Shown piece by piece: positions 51,316-59,641 of a stretch of DNA of 64,000 bases (its first letter is position 1; every line of letters starts with the position of its first letter). Both the position numbers and the translations under genes were made by a program. The stretch lies in NCBI RefSeq assembly GCF_003762925.1, contig NZ_RJUK01000001.1:1612001-1676000 (forward strand). The letters run 5' to 3'. A model generated the notes under the pieces. That model was not told the origin of the DNA. It ran no database searches and was given only the letters and a program-made list of their open reading frames with translations. The stretch is from Marinimicrobium koreense. GTDB lineage: Bacteria; Pseudomonadota; Gammaproteobacteria; Pseudomonadales; Cellvibrionaceae.

Positions 51316-51902
51316 TGGCTCGTCCGCGCTTTTTGGGATTGCCCGCCGTTCTGTTGACCGCACTGCTGTCGGTGCTCGGAGGCTGCACCACCATCGTCGA
51401 CGCCACCACCCGCGAGCCCATCCAGTTAAACCCCGGGAAACGCTCGCTCGGCATGCGCATTGACGACTCCCAGATCGAGACCATTGCCAGCGTCAACATC
51501 AACAAAGCCCACCAACGCCTGGACGAATCGCCCATCGACGTGCACAGCTACAACGCTGTGGTATTGCTGGTCGGTCAGGTACCCAACGCAGAGCTGCGCA
51601 GCCTGGCGGGCAAGACCGTGGATGCCATTCACAGCGTCCGGCAGGTGCACAACGAGCTGGAAGTCGACGCACCGATCTCCTTCATGACCCGAAGCCACGA
51701 CAACTGGCTCACCACCAAGGTCAAAACCAAGCTGTATGCCAGTCGCGATGTCGAGGGCGGCCGGGTCAAGGTAATTACCGAAAACGCCAGTGTGTACCTG
51801 ATGGGCCTGGTGTCCCGGGCCGAGGCCGACCGAATCACCGACATTGTCAGCCGCACTGGCGGTGTGGAGCGAGTCGTGCGAGTATTTGAATACATTGACT
51901 GA
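51315..51902 (+). CDS. dolP: BON-domain outer-membrane lipoprotein DolP
   Basis: 195 residues with a type II signal peptide ending in lipobox LGGC (Cys near residue 25) and two BON domains (about 50-115 and 125-190). E. coli DolP (YraP) binds anionic phospholipid, localises to the division site and supports BAM activity and outer-membrane integrity. The coupling to diaA and the preceding lpoA-yraN order support the name. Confidence 0.93.
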   Translation: MARPRFLGLPAVLLTALLSVLGGCTTIVDATTREPIQLNPGKRSLGMRIDDSQIETIASVNINKAHQRLDESPIDVHSYNAVVLLVGQVPNAELRSLAGKTVDAIHSVRQVHNELEVDAPISFMTRSHDNWLTTKVKTKLYASRDVEGGRVKVITENASVYLMGLVSRAEADRITDIVSRTGGVERVVRVFEYID

Positions 51903-51961
51903 AGCGCCGGTCACTCCGGCGCCTGAATAATAACTTCATCCCCGGTAAAAGGATTCGCATT

Positions 51962-52561
51962 ATGGACGTTTCAACCATCGTTGTTCTGGTACTGATCGGC
52001 GCGTTCGTGTTCTACCTGATCAGCGTTTACAACCGCCTGGTCGCACTGAAAAACCGGTTTAAGAATGCCTTTGCCCAGATAGAAGTGCAGCTCAAACGCC
52101 GCTACGACCTGATCCCTAACCTGGTCGAAACCGCCAAAGCCTACCTCTCCCATGAACGGGAGACCCTGGAGGCCGTGACCCAGGCGCGCAACCAGGCGCT
52201 CGCCGGTCTCAATGCCGCCCGCAGCGCGCCCGGCGACCCGCAGGCCATGGCACAGCTGGGCGGAGCCGAAAACAGCCTGGCGGGGGCTCTGGGTCGCTTG
52301 AACATGGTCATGGAAGCCTACCCCGACCTGAAGGCGTCCCAGAACATGATGCAGCTCAATGAAGAGCTTACCAGCACCGAAAATAAAGTCGCGTTCGCCC
52401 GCCAGGCGTTCAACGACTCGGTCATGACCTACAACACCTATAAGCAGAGCTTCCCCCCCGTCGTTCTGGCCAGGCACCTCGGTCACCGCGAAGATGCCGC
52501 ACTGCTGGAGTTTGACGACAGCGAAGCGATTCAGGCAGCACCCAAAGTTTCGTTCAAGTAA
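51962..52561 (+). CDS. lemA: LemA family protein
   Basis: 199 residues with one N-terminal membrane segment (about 4-22) followed by the helical LemA domain: [34 protein letters not shown]-type sequence (here from [12 protein letters not shown] on). LemA proteins have an unclear envelope role. They are often encoded next to M48 peptidases, as here, where the two genes are 17 nt apart. Confidence 0.93.
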   Translation: MDVSTIVVLVLIGAFVFYLISVYNRLVALKNRFKNAFAQIEVQLKRRYDLIPNLVETAKAYLSHERETLEAVTQARNQALAGLNAARSAPGDPQAMAQLGGAENSLAGALGRLNMVMEAYPDLKASQNMMQLNEELTSTENKVAFARQAFNDSVMTYNTYKQSFPPVVLARHLGHREDAALLEFDDSEAIQAAPKVSFK

Positions 52562-52578
52562 ACGCCGACCGACCCGGT

Positions 52579-54480
52579 ATGGACTTTTTTGAGCACCAGG
52601 AGCTGGCCCGCCGCAACACCCGTCGTCTGGTGGTGTTAATGACGCTGGCCGTACTGACCATCATTGCTCTCACCACAGTGGTGTTTGTGGTCGCCAGCGT
52701 CGGTTTGACCTCGGTGCAGACAGTCGGCGGTGGCGGCTACTGGCGACGACTGCTCGAGCAGGTGGGTTGGCAACCCATCGCCTGGATTTCTCTGATGGTC
52801 GGTTTGCTGGTTCTGGTAGGCAGTGGCTTCAAATGGTTTCAGTTGCGCTCGGGTGGTCAAGCAGTGGCCGAGGCCCTGGGCGGCCAACTGATTCCCGGCA
52901 ACAGCCAAGAGCTGCCTCAGCGACAACTGCTGAACATTGTCGAAGAAATGGCGATTGCCTCGGGCATGCCGGTTCCCCCGGTATACGAGCTGAATGAATC
53001 CGGCATCAATGCGTTCGCCGCGGGCCACGGCCCTCACGACGCGGTCATTGGGGTCACCCGTGGCGCCATGGAGCAGCTTTCCCGAGACGAACTACAAGGG
53101 GTTATTGCTCACGAGTTCAGTCATATCCTGCATGGTGATATGCGGCTGAACCTGCGCCTGGTGGCGGTGTTGAACGGCCTGCTTCTGATCGGTCTGCTCG
53201 GCCATATTCTGGCGCGCAGTGGTGCCCGCCGAGGGCTTCGCCGTCGCTCCAACCAGGGCAATGTTGCCTTGATCGGCCTCGGACTGATCATACTCGGCGC
53301 CGTCGGCACTTTCTTTGGCAACTGGATCAAGGCGGCGGTGAGTCGCCAACGGGAGTTCCTGGCGGACGCATCGGCGGTTCAGTACACCCGCAATCCCGAG
53401 GGCATCGGCGGCGCCCTGATCAAGATCGGCCACTCTCCGGACGGGTCACGACTTTCGGCCAGTGACGCCAACGAATTCAGCCACATGTACTTCGAAGAGG
53501 GCGTCAAGGCACGACTGAGCGGCCTGATGGCCACCCACCCACCGCTGGAAGACCGAATTCGTCGGGTACTACCGGGCTGGCAAGGGGACTTCACTCCGCT
53601 GAATCAGCCCGACAGCCCCGCAGCAGCGCAAACATCCGCATCCGACTCCACCACCGGGCGAGAAGAGACGGCCCGAGCCATGGCGGCGGCGGTTGCGGTG
53701 GCCAGCAGCGCGGGACATCACACGGGTGAGATCAGTCCTAAGGCGATTGAACAGGCAAAGGCCACCCTCGAGACACTACCCCAGACCTTGCGCGAGGCCG
53801 CCCGGGACCCCTTCAGCGCCCGGGGATTACTTTGGGGACTCCAGTTGAATGCCGATGCGAATTCGCGCGCATCCGAGTGGAGCTACCTCGCGGAACAACT
53901 GAAGGAAACCGAGCTGAACGCGCTGCGTCCGGTGATGACTCAGAGCGCGGAACTGCCGGACGGTTTGCGCCTACCGGCGATTGAGCTGGCCCTGCCCTCG
54001 CTCAATGAATTCTCCGATCAACAGCGTCGGGACTTTCTCGCCATTTTGAGCGGTCTGGCGAAAGCCGACGGTCGAGTACAACTGAGCGAATGGATCGTTT
54101 ACCGGCTGGCACACACCCACCTGGTGGCACCGGTCCCCAAACGCCAGCGCCTCAAGCTGGCGTACTGCCAGGCTGAAGCCCGACTGCTGCTGTCGGTCGC
54201 TGCCTGGGCCGGTCGCACCCAACCGGCCCAGGCTTACCGGGCCGGCGCCTCCCGGCTGGGCCTGGAGAGCACACTGATGCCCACCGAGGACATCGGCTTC
54301 ACTGGCCTCGACAGCGCCCTGGACAGATTGCGCCAACTGCGCCCGCTGGAAAAGCCCGAATTACTCAAAGCGCTGCGCGAATGCCTTCTCCAGGACCAGC
54401 GGGTCACACCGCGGGAAGCGGAGCTCTACCGCGCCGTGGCGGACGCACTGGACTGCCCGACCCCACCGCTCGAGGCATGA
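52579..54480 (+). CDS. M48 family membrane metalloprotease with long C-terminal extension
   Basis: 633 residues. Two membrane segments (about 18-41 and 60-82) precede the protease domain. Zinc motif HEFSH has His178 and His182, with Glu at the later ExxxD region (REFLADASAVQYT), and one more membrane pair follows the HExxH. The architecture is HtpX-like up to about residue 340. The remaining 290 residues are soluble, with a Ser/Ala-rich linker and helices of unknown function. It probably degrades or processes inner-membrane proteins. Pairs with LemA upstream. Confidence 0.9.
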   Translation: MDFFEHQELARRNTRRLVVLMTLAVLTIIALTTVVFVVASVGLTSVQTVGGGGYWRRLLEQVGWQPIAWISLMVGLLVLVGSGFKWFQLRSGGQAVAEALGGQLIPGNSQELPQRQLLNIVEEMAIASGMPVPPVYELNESGINAFAAGHGPHDAVIGVTRGAMEQLSRDELQGVIAHEFSHILHGDMRLNLRLVAVLNGLLLIGLLGHILARSGARRGLRRRSNQGNVALIGLGLIILGAVGTFFGNWIKAAVSRQREFLADASAVQYTRNPEGIGGALIKIGHSPDGSRLSASDANEFSHMYFEEGVKARLSGLMATHPPLEDRIRRVLPGWQGDFTPLNQPDSPAAAQTSASDSTTGREETARAMAAAVAVASSAGHHTGEISPKAIEQAKATLETLPQTLREAARDPFSARGLLWGLQLNADANSRASEWSYLAEQLKETELNALRPVMTQSAELPDGLRLPAIELALPSLNEFSDQQRRDFLAILSGLAKADGRVQLSEWIVYRLAHTHLVAPVPKRQRLKLAYCQAEARLLLSVAAWAGRTQPAQAYRAGASRLGLESTLMPTEDIGFTGLDSALDRLRQLRPLEKPELLKALRECLLQDQRVTPREAELYRAVADALDCPTPPLEA

Positions 54481-54517
54481 GCTTCAGCGGTCGTCCGCGG
54501 TTAACGACCATGCCCGG

Positions 54518-54546
54518 TTAAATCTTCACCCACCAAGGGTTATAAT
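54518..54546 (+). promoter_or_regulatory. Likely promoter of the aminotransferase gene
   Basis: A perfect -10, TATAAT (54541-54546), lies 36 nt before the start codon. TTAAAT (54518-54523) 17 nt further up is a weak -35. Start of transcription would be about 54553. Confidence 0.5.
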
Positions 54547-54581
54547 GCCCCTTTCGCCCACCAACCATTGAGGTAGACACC

Positions 54582-55859
54582 TTGCAACTGGATCAAGCGA
54601 CACAGGAACAACTGCGCCAGTGGGAAACCGAACTGGCCGACGAGTATCAACGCATCGTCAACCAGAAACTCAACCTGGATCTGACCCGAGGCAAGCCCTC
54701 TCCGGAGCAGCTGAGCCTGTCCGATGCGCTGGATGGCATTCTCAAAGGTGACTACAAAGCCGCCGACGGCACCGACACACGCAACTACGGTGGCCTGGAC
54801 GGCCTGCCCGAAGCCAAACAACTGGGCGCCAACCTGATGGGCGTCGATCCCGAAGATGTGCTGGTCGGTGGCAACAGCAGCCTGACCCTGATGTTCCAGG
54901 TCATGCTGACCGCTCACCAGTTCGGCCTGACCGGCGCGGATAGCGCCTGGAAAAACGAGGGCAACGTGAAATTCCTTTGCCCGGTGCCCGGCTACGACCG
55001 TCACCACACGGTCTGTGAGCAGCTCGGCATTGACATGATTGCCGTGCCCATGACCGACGCCGGTCCGGATATGGACAAAGTAGAGGCGCTGGTCAAAGAC
55101 GATCCGCGCATCAAGGGCATGTGGTGTGTCCCCAAATACTCCAACCCGACCGGTGTGGTGTACAGCGATGAAACCGTTGAGCGTATTGCCGCACTGGGTA
55201 AAATCGCGGGCCCGAACTTCCGGGTATTCTGGGACAACGCCTACGCCGTTCACGACCTGGTCGACAACCCACCGGAACTGGCCTGTGTGATGAAAGCCTG
55301 CGCCCAGCACGGTACAGAAGACTCGGTCATTCAGTTTGCTTCGACCTCAAAGATCACCCACGCCGGTGCCGGGGTCGCGTTCGTCAACGCCAGCCCCGCC
55401 AACCTGAAAGGGTTCAAGCAGTTTCTGGGAACCTGCACCATCGGTCCGGACAAGGTCAACCAGATTCGTCACAGCCGCTTCCTGCCCAACCGGGACGCCC
55501 TGATGAAGCACATGCAGGGTCATGCCGAACTGCTCAAGCCCCGCTTTGCGGCGGTACTGGATGCGCTGAACGAAGCCTTCGCAGAGAGCGATCTGGGCAA
55601 CTGGCAGGAACCTCAAGGTGGCTATTTTGTGTCGTTTGACACTCGTCCCGGCTGTGCTCAGGACACCGTTCGTCTGGCGGCCGAGGCCGGAGTCAAGCTG
55701 ACGCCCGCGGGCGCCACCTTCCCTTACGGCCAAGACCCCGAGGACCGCAATATCCGTATTGCGCCCTCAGTGCCCAGCGTCGAGGAAGTGAAAGGGGCGA
55801 TGAAGGTGTTTGTGGTCTGCGTCAAACTGGCCTCGGTGCGCAAGCAACTCGCCAGCTAA
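54582..55859 (+). CDS. Class Ic aspartate aminotransferase
   Basis: PLP enzyme of fold type I, 425 residues, of the divergent class Ic group that was characterised as aspartate aminotransferase. Motifs: LDLTRGKPSPEQLSLSD at the start, NYGGLDGLPEAK, CPVPGYDRH, and the PLP-lysine region FASTSKITHAGAG. The start is TTG at 54582 with GAGG 9-10 nt upstream. The gene is single, with its own promoter and a strong terminator at 55946-55992. Older annotations call this family a MocR-like or generic class I aminotransferase. Confidence 0.85.
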   Translation: MQLDQATQEQLRQWETELADEYQRIVNQKLNLDLTRGKPSPEQLSLSDALDGILKGDYKAADGTDTRNYGGLDGLPEAKQLGANLMGVDPEDVLVGGNSSLTLMFQVMLTAHQFGLTGADSAWKNEGNVKFLCPVPGYDRHHTVCEQLGIDMIAVPMTDAGPDMDKVEALVKDDPRIKGMWCVPKYSNPTGVVYSDETVERIAALGKIAGPNFRVFWDNAYAVHDLVDNPPELACVMKACAQHGTEDSVIQFASTSKITHAGAGVAFVNASPANLKGFKQFLGTCTIGPDKVNQIRHSRFLPNRDALMKHMQGHAELLKPRFAAVLDALNEAFAESDLGNWQEPQGGYFVSFDTRPGCAQDTVRLAAEAGVKLTPAGATFPYGQDPEDRNIRIAPSVPSVEEVKGAMKVFVVCVKLASVRKQLAS

Positions 55860-55879
55860 AGAGTCGAAGACTGAGCAGA

Positions 55880-55901
55880 AGGCGCCCCACTGAGGGCGCC
55901 T
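55880..55901 (+). repeat. GC hairpin after the aminotransferase gene
   Basis: AGGCGCCC (55880-55887) and GGGCGCCT (55894-55901) form a perfect stem with a 6-nt loop, 20 nt after the stop. It lacks a T-run. The true terminator follows at 55946. Confidence 0.5.
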
Positions 55902-55945
55902 GATCCGCCAGGCAGTTTTGGTCGAACACTCTCAGGGCCATCAGG

Positions 55946-55992
55946 CGGACATAAAAAAACCACCGATTTTGTCGGTGGTTTTTTTATGTCCG
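55946..55992. terminator. Bidirectional terminator between the aminotransferase gene and exbD
   Basis: A perfect 21-bp stem (55946-55966 and 55972-55992) around TTTTG. Each side contains a run of seven A or T next to ACCACCGA/TCGGTGGT. It sits between two convergent genes and can serve both. Confidence 0.93.
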
Positions 55993-56006
55993 AAGAACAG
56001 GCGATC

Positions 56007-56432
56007 TTATCGAGCGCGCATTTCTTCCGGCATGGGCACAAGAACAATACTGGGCGCATTGGCGGCCCGAGCTGCATCCGCTACTGAGACATAAACGGAC
56101 GCGTCGGCACGATCGTGGGTACGAATAATCACGGTAGCGTCCGGCAACTCCGCCCGCATCCGCTCAATGTTTGAACGAATTGCCCGGGTATCCACTCGAC
56201 GGTTCTCCATCCACACCTGGTTATCCTGACGGATATCGACCACGATGTTGGGATCCGCATCTTCCGGCGGCGGCTGGTCATTCTCTTCGGGAACATTGGT
56301 GTCGAGGCCGATCTCTTTGACGAACGACGCCGTCACAATAAAGAAGATCAACATAATGAACACCACGTCCAACATGGGGGTCAAATCGATATCGTTACTA
56401 TCATCACCGCTACGGCTCTTCTTTCTTCTCAC
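56007..56432 (-). CDS. exbD: ExbD/TolR family biopolymer transport protein (orphan)
   Basis: 141 residues: cytosolic SRSGDDSNDIDLTPMLDVVF with the ion-pathway Asp in the membrane segment (about 19-41), then a periplasmic domain. In the family ExbD works with ExbB as the proton channel that energises TonB. No exbB adjoins; the upstream neighbour is dinB about 200 nt away. It could serve with an ExbB encoded elsewhere. A tandem 15-nt repeat precedes the start codon. The loop EENDQPPPEDADPN after the membrane segment is unusually acidic and Pro-rich. Confidence 0.88.
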   Translation of the reverse strand: MRRKKSRSGDDSNDIDLTPMLDVVFIMLIFFIVTASFVKEIGLDTNVPEENDQPPPEDADPNIVVDIRQDNQVWMENRRVDTRAIRSNIERMRAELPDATVIIRTHDRADASVYVSVADAARAANAPSIVLVPMPEEMRAR

Positions 56433-56452
56433 CGCACTTACTCCCGTTCTTA

Positions 56453-56484
56453 TCTGAAATCACTGGGTGTCTGAAATCACTGGG
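56453..56484. repeat. Tandem 15-nt repeat upstream of exbD
   Basis: TCTGAAATCACTGGG occurs at 56453-56467 and again at 56470-56484, a 17-nt period, 20 nt before the exbD start codon. It could be a duplicated regulator site or a slippage duplication. Confidence 0.6.
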
Positions 56485-56589
56485 CGCCCTTGAGCCCCCC
56501 AGAAACAGACCCGAATACTAACAGCTTTTACCGCTGCATGACCATCGCTTTCTTGCCATTGTGGCCATCCCAGCGCCCGCTAATAGTCC

Positions 56590-56615
56590 TTTTTACACCT
56601 TGATGGGTGTAAAAA
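56590..56615. repeat. Palindrome after dinB
   Basis: TTTTTACACC (56590-56599) and GGTGTAAAAA (56606-56615) are exact inverted copies around a 6-nt loop. It lies 17 nt downstream of the dinB stop. AT-rich base, short GC core: a weak terminator or a repeat. Confidence 0.5.
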
Positions 56616-56631
56616 TGCCCTAAAAATGCGG

Positions 56632-57690
56632 CTAAGAGAATAAATCAAGCTGGTAAAAAGCCTGATCTTCCCGTAAATCCACAAACCGCACCCCAACGCC
56701 GAGCAGCCTGACCGGTCGATCACCGCGCACAAACGCTTCCTCACACAACGCCCGGTAAGCCGCCTGATTGACATCGGTACCGGCACGCTCAAGGGTTGTG
56801 GAGGTGAAATCCTCAAACTTCAGCTTCACGAACCGCTTGACCACCCGATAATCGCCATCGACCCGGCGCAACCTGAGGGCCAGTGACTGCAGCAGCCCCG
56901 GCAACTGCCCTAGGCAATGCTCGAGATCCGGCAGGTCCTGGGCAAAGGTGTGCTCCACACTCAGGGATTTGCGACGTCGACTGACTGTCACCGCCCGCTC
57001 GTCACGCCCGTGGCACAGGTGGTGCAGACGTACGCCGAAGGCCCCGAAGCGCTCACTGAGCTCGAACACATCAAAAGCCTGCAGGTCGCCACAGGTTGCC
57101 ACACCCATCTGCGCCAGTCTCTGCGCTGTGGCCCGGCCGACACCGGGCACGCGCTCCACGGGCAACGCCCGAACAAACTCCGCCACCTGCTTTGGCGGCA
57201 CCACGTACAACCCGTCAGGCTTGCGCCAATCACTGGCCACTTTGGCCAGAAATTTATTGGGTGCAACGCCCGCCGAAATGGTGATACCCAGCGCGTCATG
57301 AACCCGCTCGCGAATCGCCTCGGCAATCCGGGTGGCGCTACCTTGACAGTGTTCACTGTCGGTTACATCCAGATAGGCCTCATCCAACGACAAAGGTTCC
57401 ACTCGTTCGGAAAAATCATAGAACACATGACGCATTTGCAGGGACGCTTCCCGATAGGCATCCATCCGGTGCGGGACAATCAGCAGGTCCGGACACAAAC
57501 GCTTGGCGTAAGCCGAAGCCATAGCCGAGCGAACACCGTACCGGCGCGCCTCATAATTACAGGTGGAGATGACGCCACGCCGATCCGAGCTGCCCCCTAC
57601 CGCAATCGGACGATGACGGAGACTCGGATCGTCCCGCATCTCGATCGCGGCAAAAAAACAGTCCGCATCACAATGAATAATTTTACGCAC
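56632..57690 (-). CDS. dinB: DNA polymerase IV
   Basis: Y-family error-prone translesion polymerase. 352 residues. Catalytic motifs HCDADCFFAAIE near the start and SLDEAYLDVTD (Asp/Glu pair) in the middle. RKSLSVEHTF marks the little-finger domain. The C terminus YQLDLFS fits the beta-clamp binding motif QLxLF. A LexA box (57718-57733) lies 27 nt before the start, so SOS control is well supported. Confidence 0.97.
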   Translation of the reverse strand: MRKIIHCDADCFFAAIEMRDDPSLRHRPIAVGGSSDRRGVISTCNYEARRYGVRSAMASAYAKRLCPDLLIVPHRMDAYREASLQMRHVFYDFSERVEPLSLDEAYLDVTDSEHCQGSATRIAEAIRERVHDALGITISAGVAPNKFLAKVASDWRKPDGLYVVPPKQVAEFVRALPVERVPGVGRATAQRLAQMGVATCGDLQAFDVFELSERFGAFGVRLHHLCHGRDERAVTVSRRRKSLSVEHTFAQDLPDLEHCLGQLPGLLQSLALRLRRVDGDYRVVKRFVKLKFEDFTSTTLERAGTDVNQAAYRALCEEAFVRGDRPVRLLGVGVRFVDLREDQAFYQLDLFS

Positions 57691-57717
57691 AAAGCGTGTC
57701 CCGCCCCTGAATCATAC

Positions 57718-57733
57718 CTGTGATTATATACAG
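57718..57733. promoter_or_regulatory. LexA (SOS) box upstream of dinB
   Basis: CTGT-GATTATAT-ACAG matches the CTGT-N8-ACAG consensus exactly, with an AT-rich centre as in strong boxes. It is 27 nt from the dinB start codon and lies within the region divergent to the histone-like gene. Confidence 0.9.
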
Positions 57734-57833
57734 AAAACGCACTCAAGGATAACGCCCGCAGTCCACTGACGAATCAGGGACGAGCTTTCCGCCAAACCAC
57801 AAAGCGACTGGCAAACAGTTCAATCGACGGATC

Positions 57834-57859
57834 AAAAAACCCGAAAACGGGTTTTTTTT
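57834..57859 (+). terminator. Terminator-like hairpin in a divergent intergenic region
   Basis: A6, CCCG (57840-57843), AAAA, CGGG (57848-57851), T8. The A/T flanks extend the stem. It works in principle on both strands. There is no plus-strand gene upstream to terminate, so it may end a small transcript or lie in a leader. Confidence 0.6.
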
Positions 57860-57998
57860 ACGAAAAAGCGGTTTATTTTCCTGATTTCGCAATAAAAAAC
57901 TTGAATTTTCACCACAAAGTTTTAACTTATCACCTGTTTGTATTTTGCTTTTTATTCATCCTTCATTTTTTCTTCCAAAACAATAAGGGAAGCAAACC

Positions 57999-58814
57999 AT
58001 GGCTGCACGCAAAAAATCGTCCGTTGACGCTGTTGCGCAACTGGAAAAAGAGCTCGCTCAGGTCAAAGCTCAACTGAGCAAAGCCCGCACTCAACAGGAA
58101 ACCGATGCCCAGAAAACCGTAACAGCACTGACCAAGGAAGCCACCAAAGCGGCGACCAAAGTCAAGTCAGCCCGTGCCAAGCTGGCCACCGCGCGCAAGA
58201 AGAAAACTCCCGCCGCGGCCAAGCAGGCAGAAGCCGCCAAGGCCGCAGTAAACACGGCGAAGGCCGCTCACGATACGGTCAAGGCTGATCTGGCAGCCGC
58301 CAAGCAGACCCTGGCTGAAATCAAGGCCGCCAACAAACTGGCCAATGAGCACGACAAAGCCGTAGCCAAAGCCGAAGCCGCCATGGCCAAGGTTCAGCAG
58401 GCCGCCGCTCGTAAAGAAGCCGCTCGCGCCAAAGCCGCCGCCAAGAAAGCGGCCGCCAAAGCCAAAGCGAAAGCCAAAAAAGAAGCCGCCCGCGCCCGCG
58501 CCGCCGCCAAGAAACTGGCAGCACGCCAGAAAGTAGCGGCCAAGAAAGCCGCCGCCAAGGCCAAGGCGAAAGCCAAGAAAGCCGCGGCCAAAGCAAAGGC
58601 AGCCACCAAAAAGACCACCGCTAAGAAAAAAGCGGCGACCAAAAAGCCAGCAACCAAGAAAACCGCTGCGCGTAAGAGCACTGCCAAGAAGACCGCCACC
58701 AAGAAAACCGGCACCCGCAAAACAGCGGCCAAAAAAACCACCGCTAAAAAAGCAGCGGCGAAAAAGGCCGGCGCCCGCCGTGGCCGCCCTGCCAAGGCAA
58801 CCCCTAGCGCCTAA
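57999..58814 (+). CDS. Histone H1-like Lys/Ala-rich DNA-binding protein (AlgP-like)
   Basis: 271 residues. The first 125 or so form a helical, coiled-coil-like region (AVAQLEKELAQVKAQLSKAR). The rest is a low-complexity basic tail of AAKK/TAKK/KPAxKK units that resembles eukaryotic H1 and Pseudomonas AlgP (AlgR3). The end ARRGRPAK carries an AT-hook-type RGRP. It is expected to bind DNA without strong sequence specificity; AlgP has been linked to alginate gene regulation, but there is no such gene here. Tail length often varies between strains through the repeats. A strong terminator follows at 58834-58861. Confidence 0.88.
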   Translation: MAARKKSSVDAVAQLEKELAQVKAQLSKARTQQETDAQKTVTALTKEATKAATKVKSARAKLATARKKKTPAAAKQAEAAKAAVNTAKAAHDTVKADLAAAKQTLAEIKAANKLANEHDKAVAKAEAAMAKVQQAAARKEAARAKAAAKKAAAKAKAKAKKEAARARAAAKKLAARQKVAAKKAAAKAKAKAKKAAAKAKAATKKTTAKKKAATKKPATKKTAARKSTAKKTATKKTGTRKTAAKKTTAKKAAAKKAGARRGRPAKATPSA

Positions 58815-58833
58815 ACGCTGATGGCGGTTCCCC

Positions 58834-58861
58834 AAAAAAGGGTCCTCAGGGACCCTTTTTT
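58834..58861 (+). terminator. Rho-independent terminator of the histone-like gene
   Basis: A6, GGGTCC (58840-58845), TCAG, GGACCC (58850-58855), T6. Lies 20 nt after the stop and before the convergent hypothetical gene; the A-run also serves the minus strand. Confidence 0.92.
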
Positions 58862-58879
58862 GTGTCTGACCATTTTTAT

Positions 58880-59641
58880 CTAGTCCCTTCGCGCCTTGAT
58901 ATCCAGCTCTAGTTCCCGTTGGTCGTCCTGGCGACAAGACGCCCGATAAAACAGCGCCTCGCCATAATAGCTCTCTGCATTGAAGTCGATCACATAGGTG
59001 AGCGGCGGATGGCTTTCCAGGTTTGGCTCCTGCCCCAACTCGGGCTCAGGACGCTCGGTAGTCAGCCATTCTAGTGCCTGCATCCCGCCCACTCGCTGCT
59101 CCAGTGCCGCGACACATTCCTTCCAGAACGTCTCCCGCCGGGCAAACTCATCCTCCCACCATTGCAACCACTGTTGGCGCTCCTGCTCGGTCTGTTGCTT
59201 TTGCGCTTCCAGTGCGGCGAGCTCTCGGGCCTTCTCTTGTCGCTCCCGCTCACGCTGCTGAGCCAGCTCATACTCTTCCCGCAGTTGCTCGAAGGACACC
59301 AGGCCACCGGGACGGGTGTCATCCACTTTCATCAGGCTGGGGCCGTCGACCATCAGGCTGAAAGTCTGGCCCGATGGATTGCGGCACTTGAGGGTGAAGA
59401 CGGGATGCTCGAGTGTGCTCCGTCCGAGATGACTGGTGCCCTCCAGCAGCTCTTCACAGCCCGGGGATTCCTCCACCAGGCGCGCAGCGTCATACAGACG
59501 GGGAAGATGTCGTAGATAGGATTTGGGCAGCCACAGCTGCTCCAGTTCAACCGACTGGACCGGAGCGGCCGCGCTCAGACACAGGCACAACGCCAGACCG
59601 GCGCTAAGGTGTGGGTAATTGATCCTGGGCAATTTTCGCAT
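58880..59641 (-). CDS. Hypothetical exported protein with coiled coil
   Basis: I do not recognise the family. From the ATG at 59641 it has 253 residues, with a signal peptide (core HLSAGLALCLCLSAAAP) cut near PVQS-VE. The mature protein has Cys in ESPGCEELL, TLKCRNPSG, FWKECV and ASCRQ, which could pair in the periplasm. A long charged coiled coil (about residues 123-175, rich in Gln, Glu and Arg) occupies the centre. The C-terminal part, YVIDFNAESYYGEALFYRASC, may be a small beta domain. The start lies inside the 3' end of the PilZ gene by about 38 nt; an alternative ATG is at 59647. Coupling suggests joint expression with the PilZ protein. Confidence 0.7.
   Translation of the reverse strand: MRKLPRINYPHLSAGLALCLCLSAAAPVQSVELEQLWLPKSYLRHLPRLYDAARLVEESPGCEELLEGTSHLGRSTLEHPVFTLKCRNPSGQTFSLMVDGPSLMKVDDTRPGGLVSFEQLREEYELAQQRERERQEKARELAALEAQKQQTEQERQQWLQWWEDEFARRETFWKECVAALEQRVGGMQALEWLTTERPEPELGQEPNLESHPPLTYVIDFNAESYYGEALFYRASCRQDDQRELELDIKARRD

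Larger units (their letters stand above)
57691..57998. promoter_or_regulatory. dinB / histone-like gene divergent region
   Basis: 308 nt without a protein gene. It holds the LexA box (57718-57733) on the dinB side and a terminator-like hairpin (57834-57859) in the middle. A very AT-rich tract (57860-57985) runs up to a GGGA RBS about 8 nt before the histone-like start. The AT-rich tract should hold that gene's promoter. Confidence 0.6.

Noticed and set aside
58167-58937. Minus-strand frame opposite the histone-like gene encoding a Gly/Phe/Leu-rich protein
   Set aside because: Its composition follows directly from the reverse complement of Lys/Ala repeats; the plus-strand gene has an RBS, a start and a terminator.
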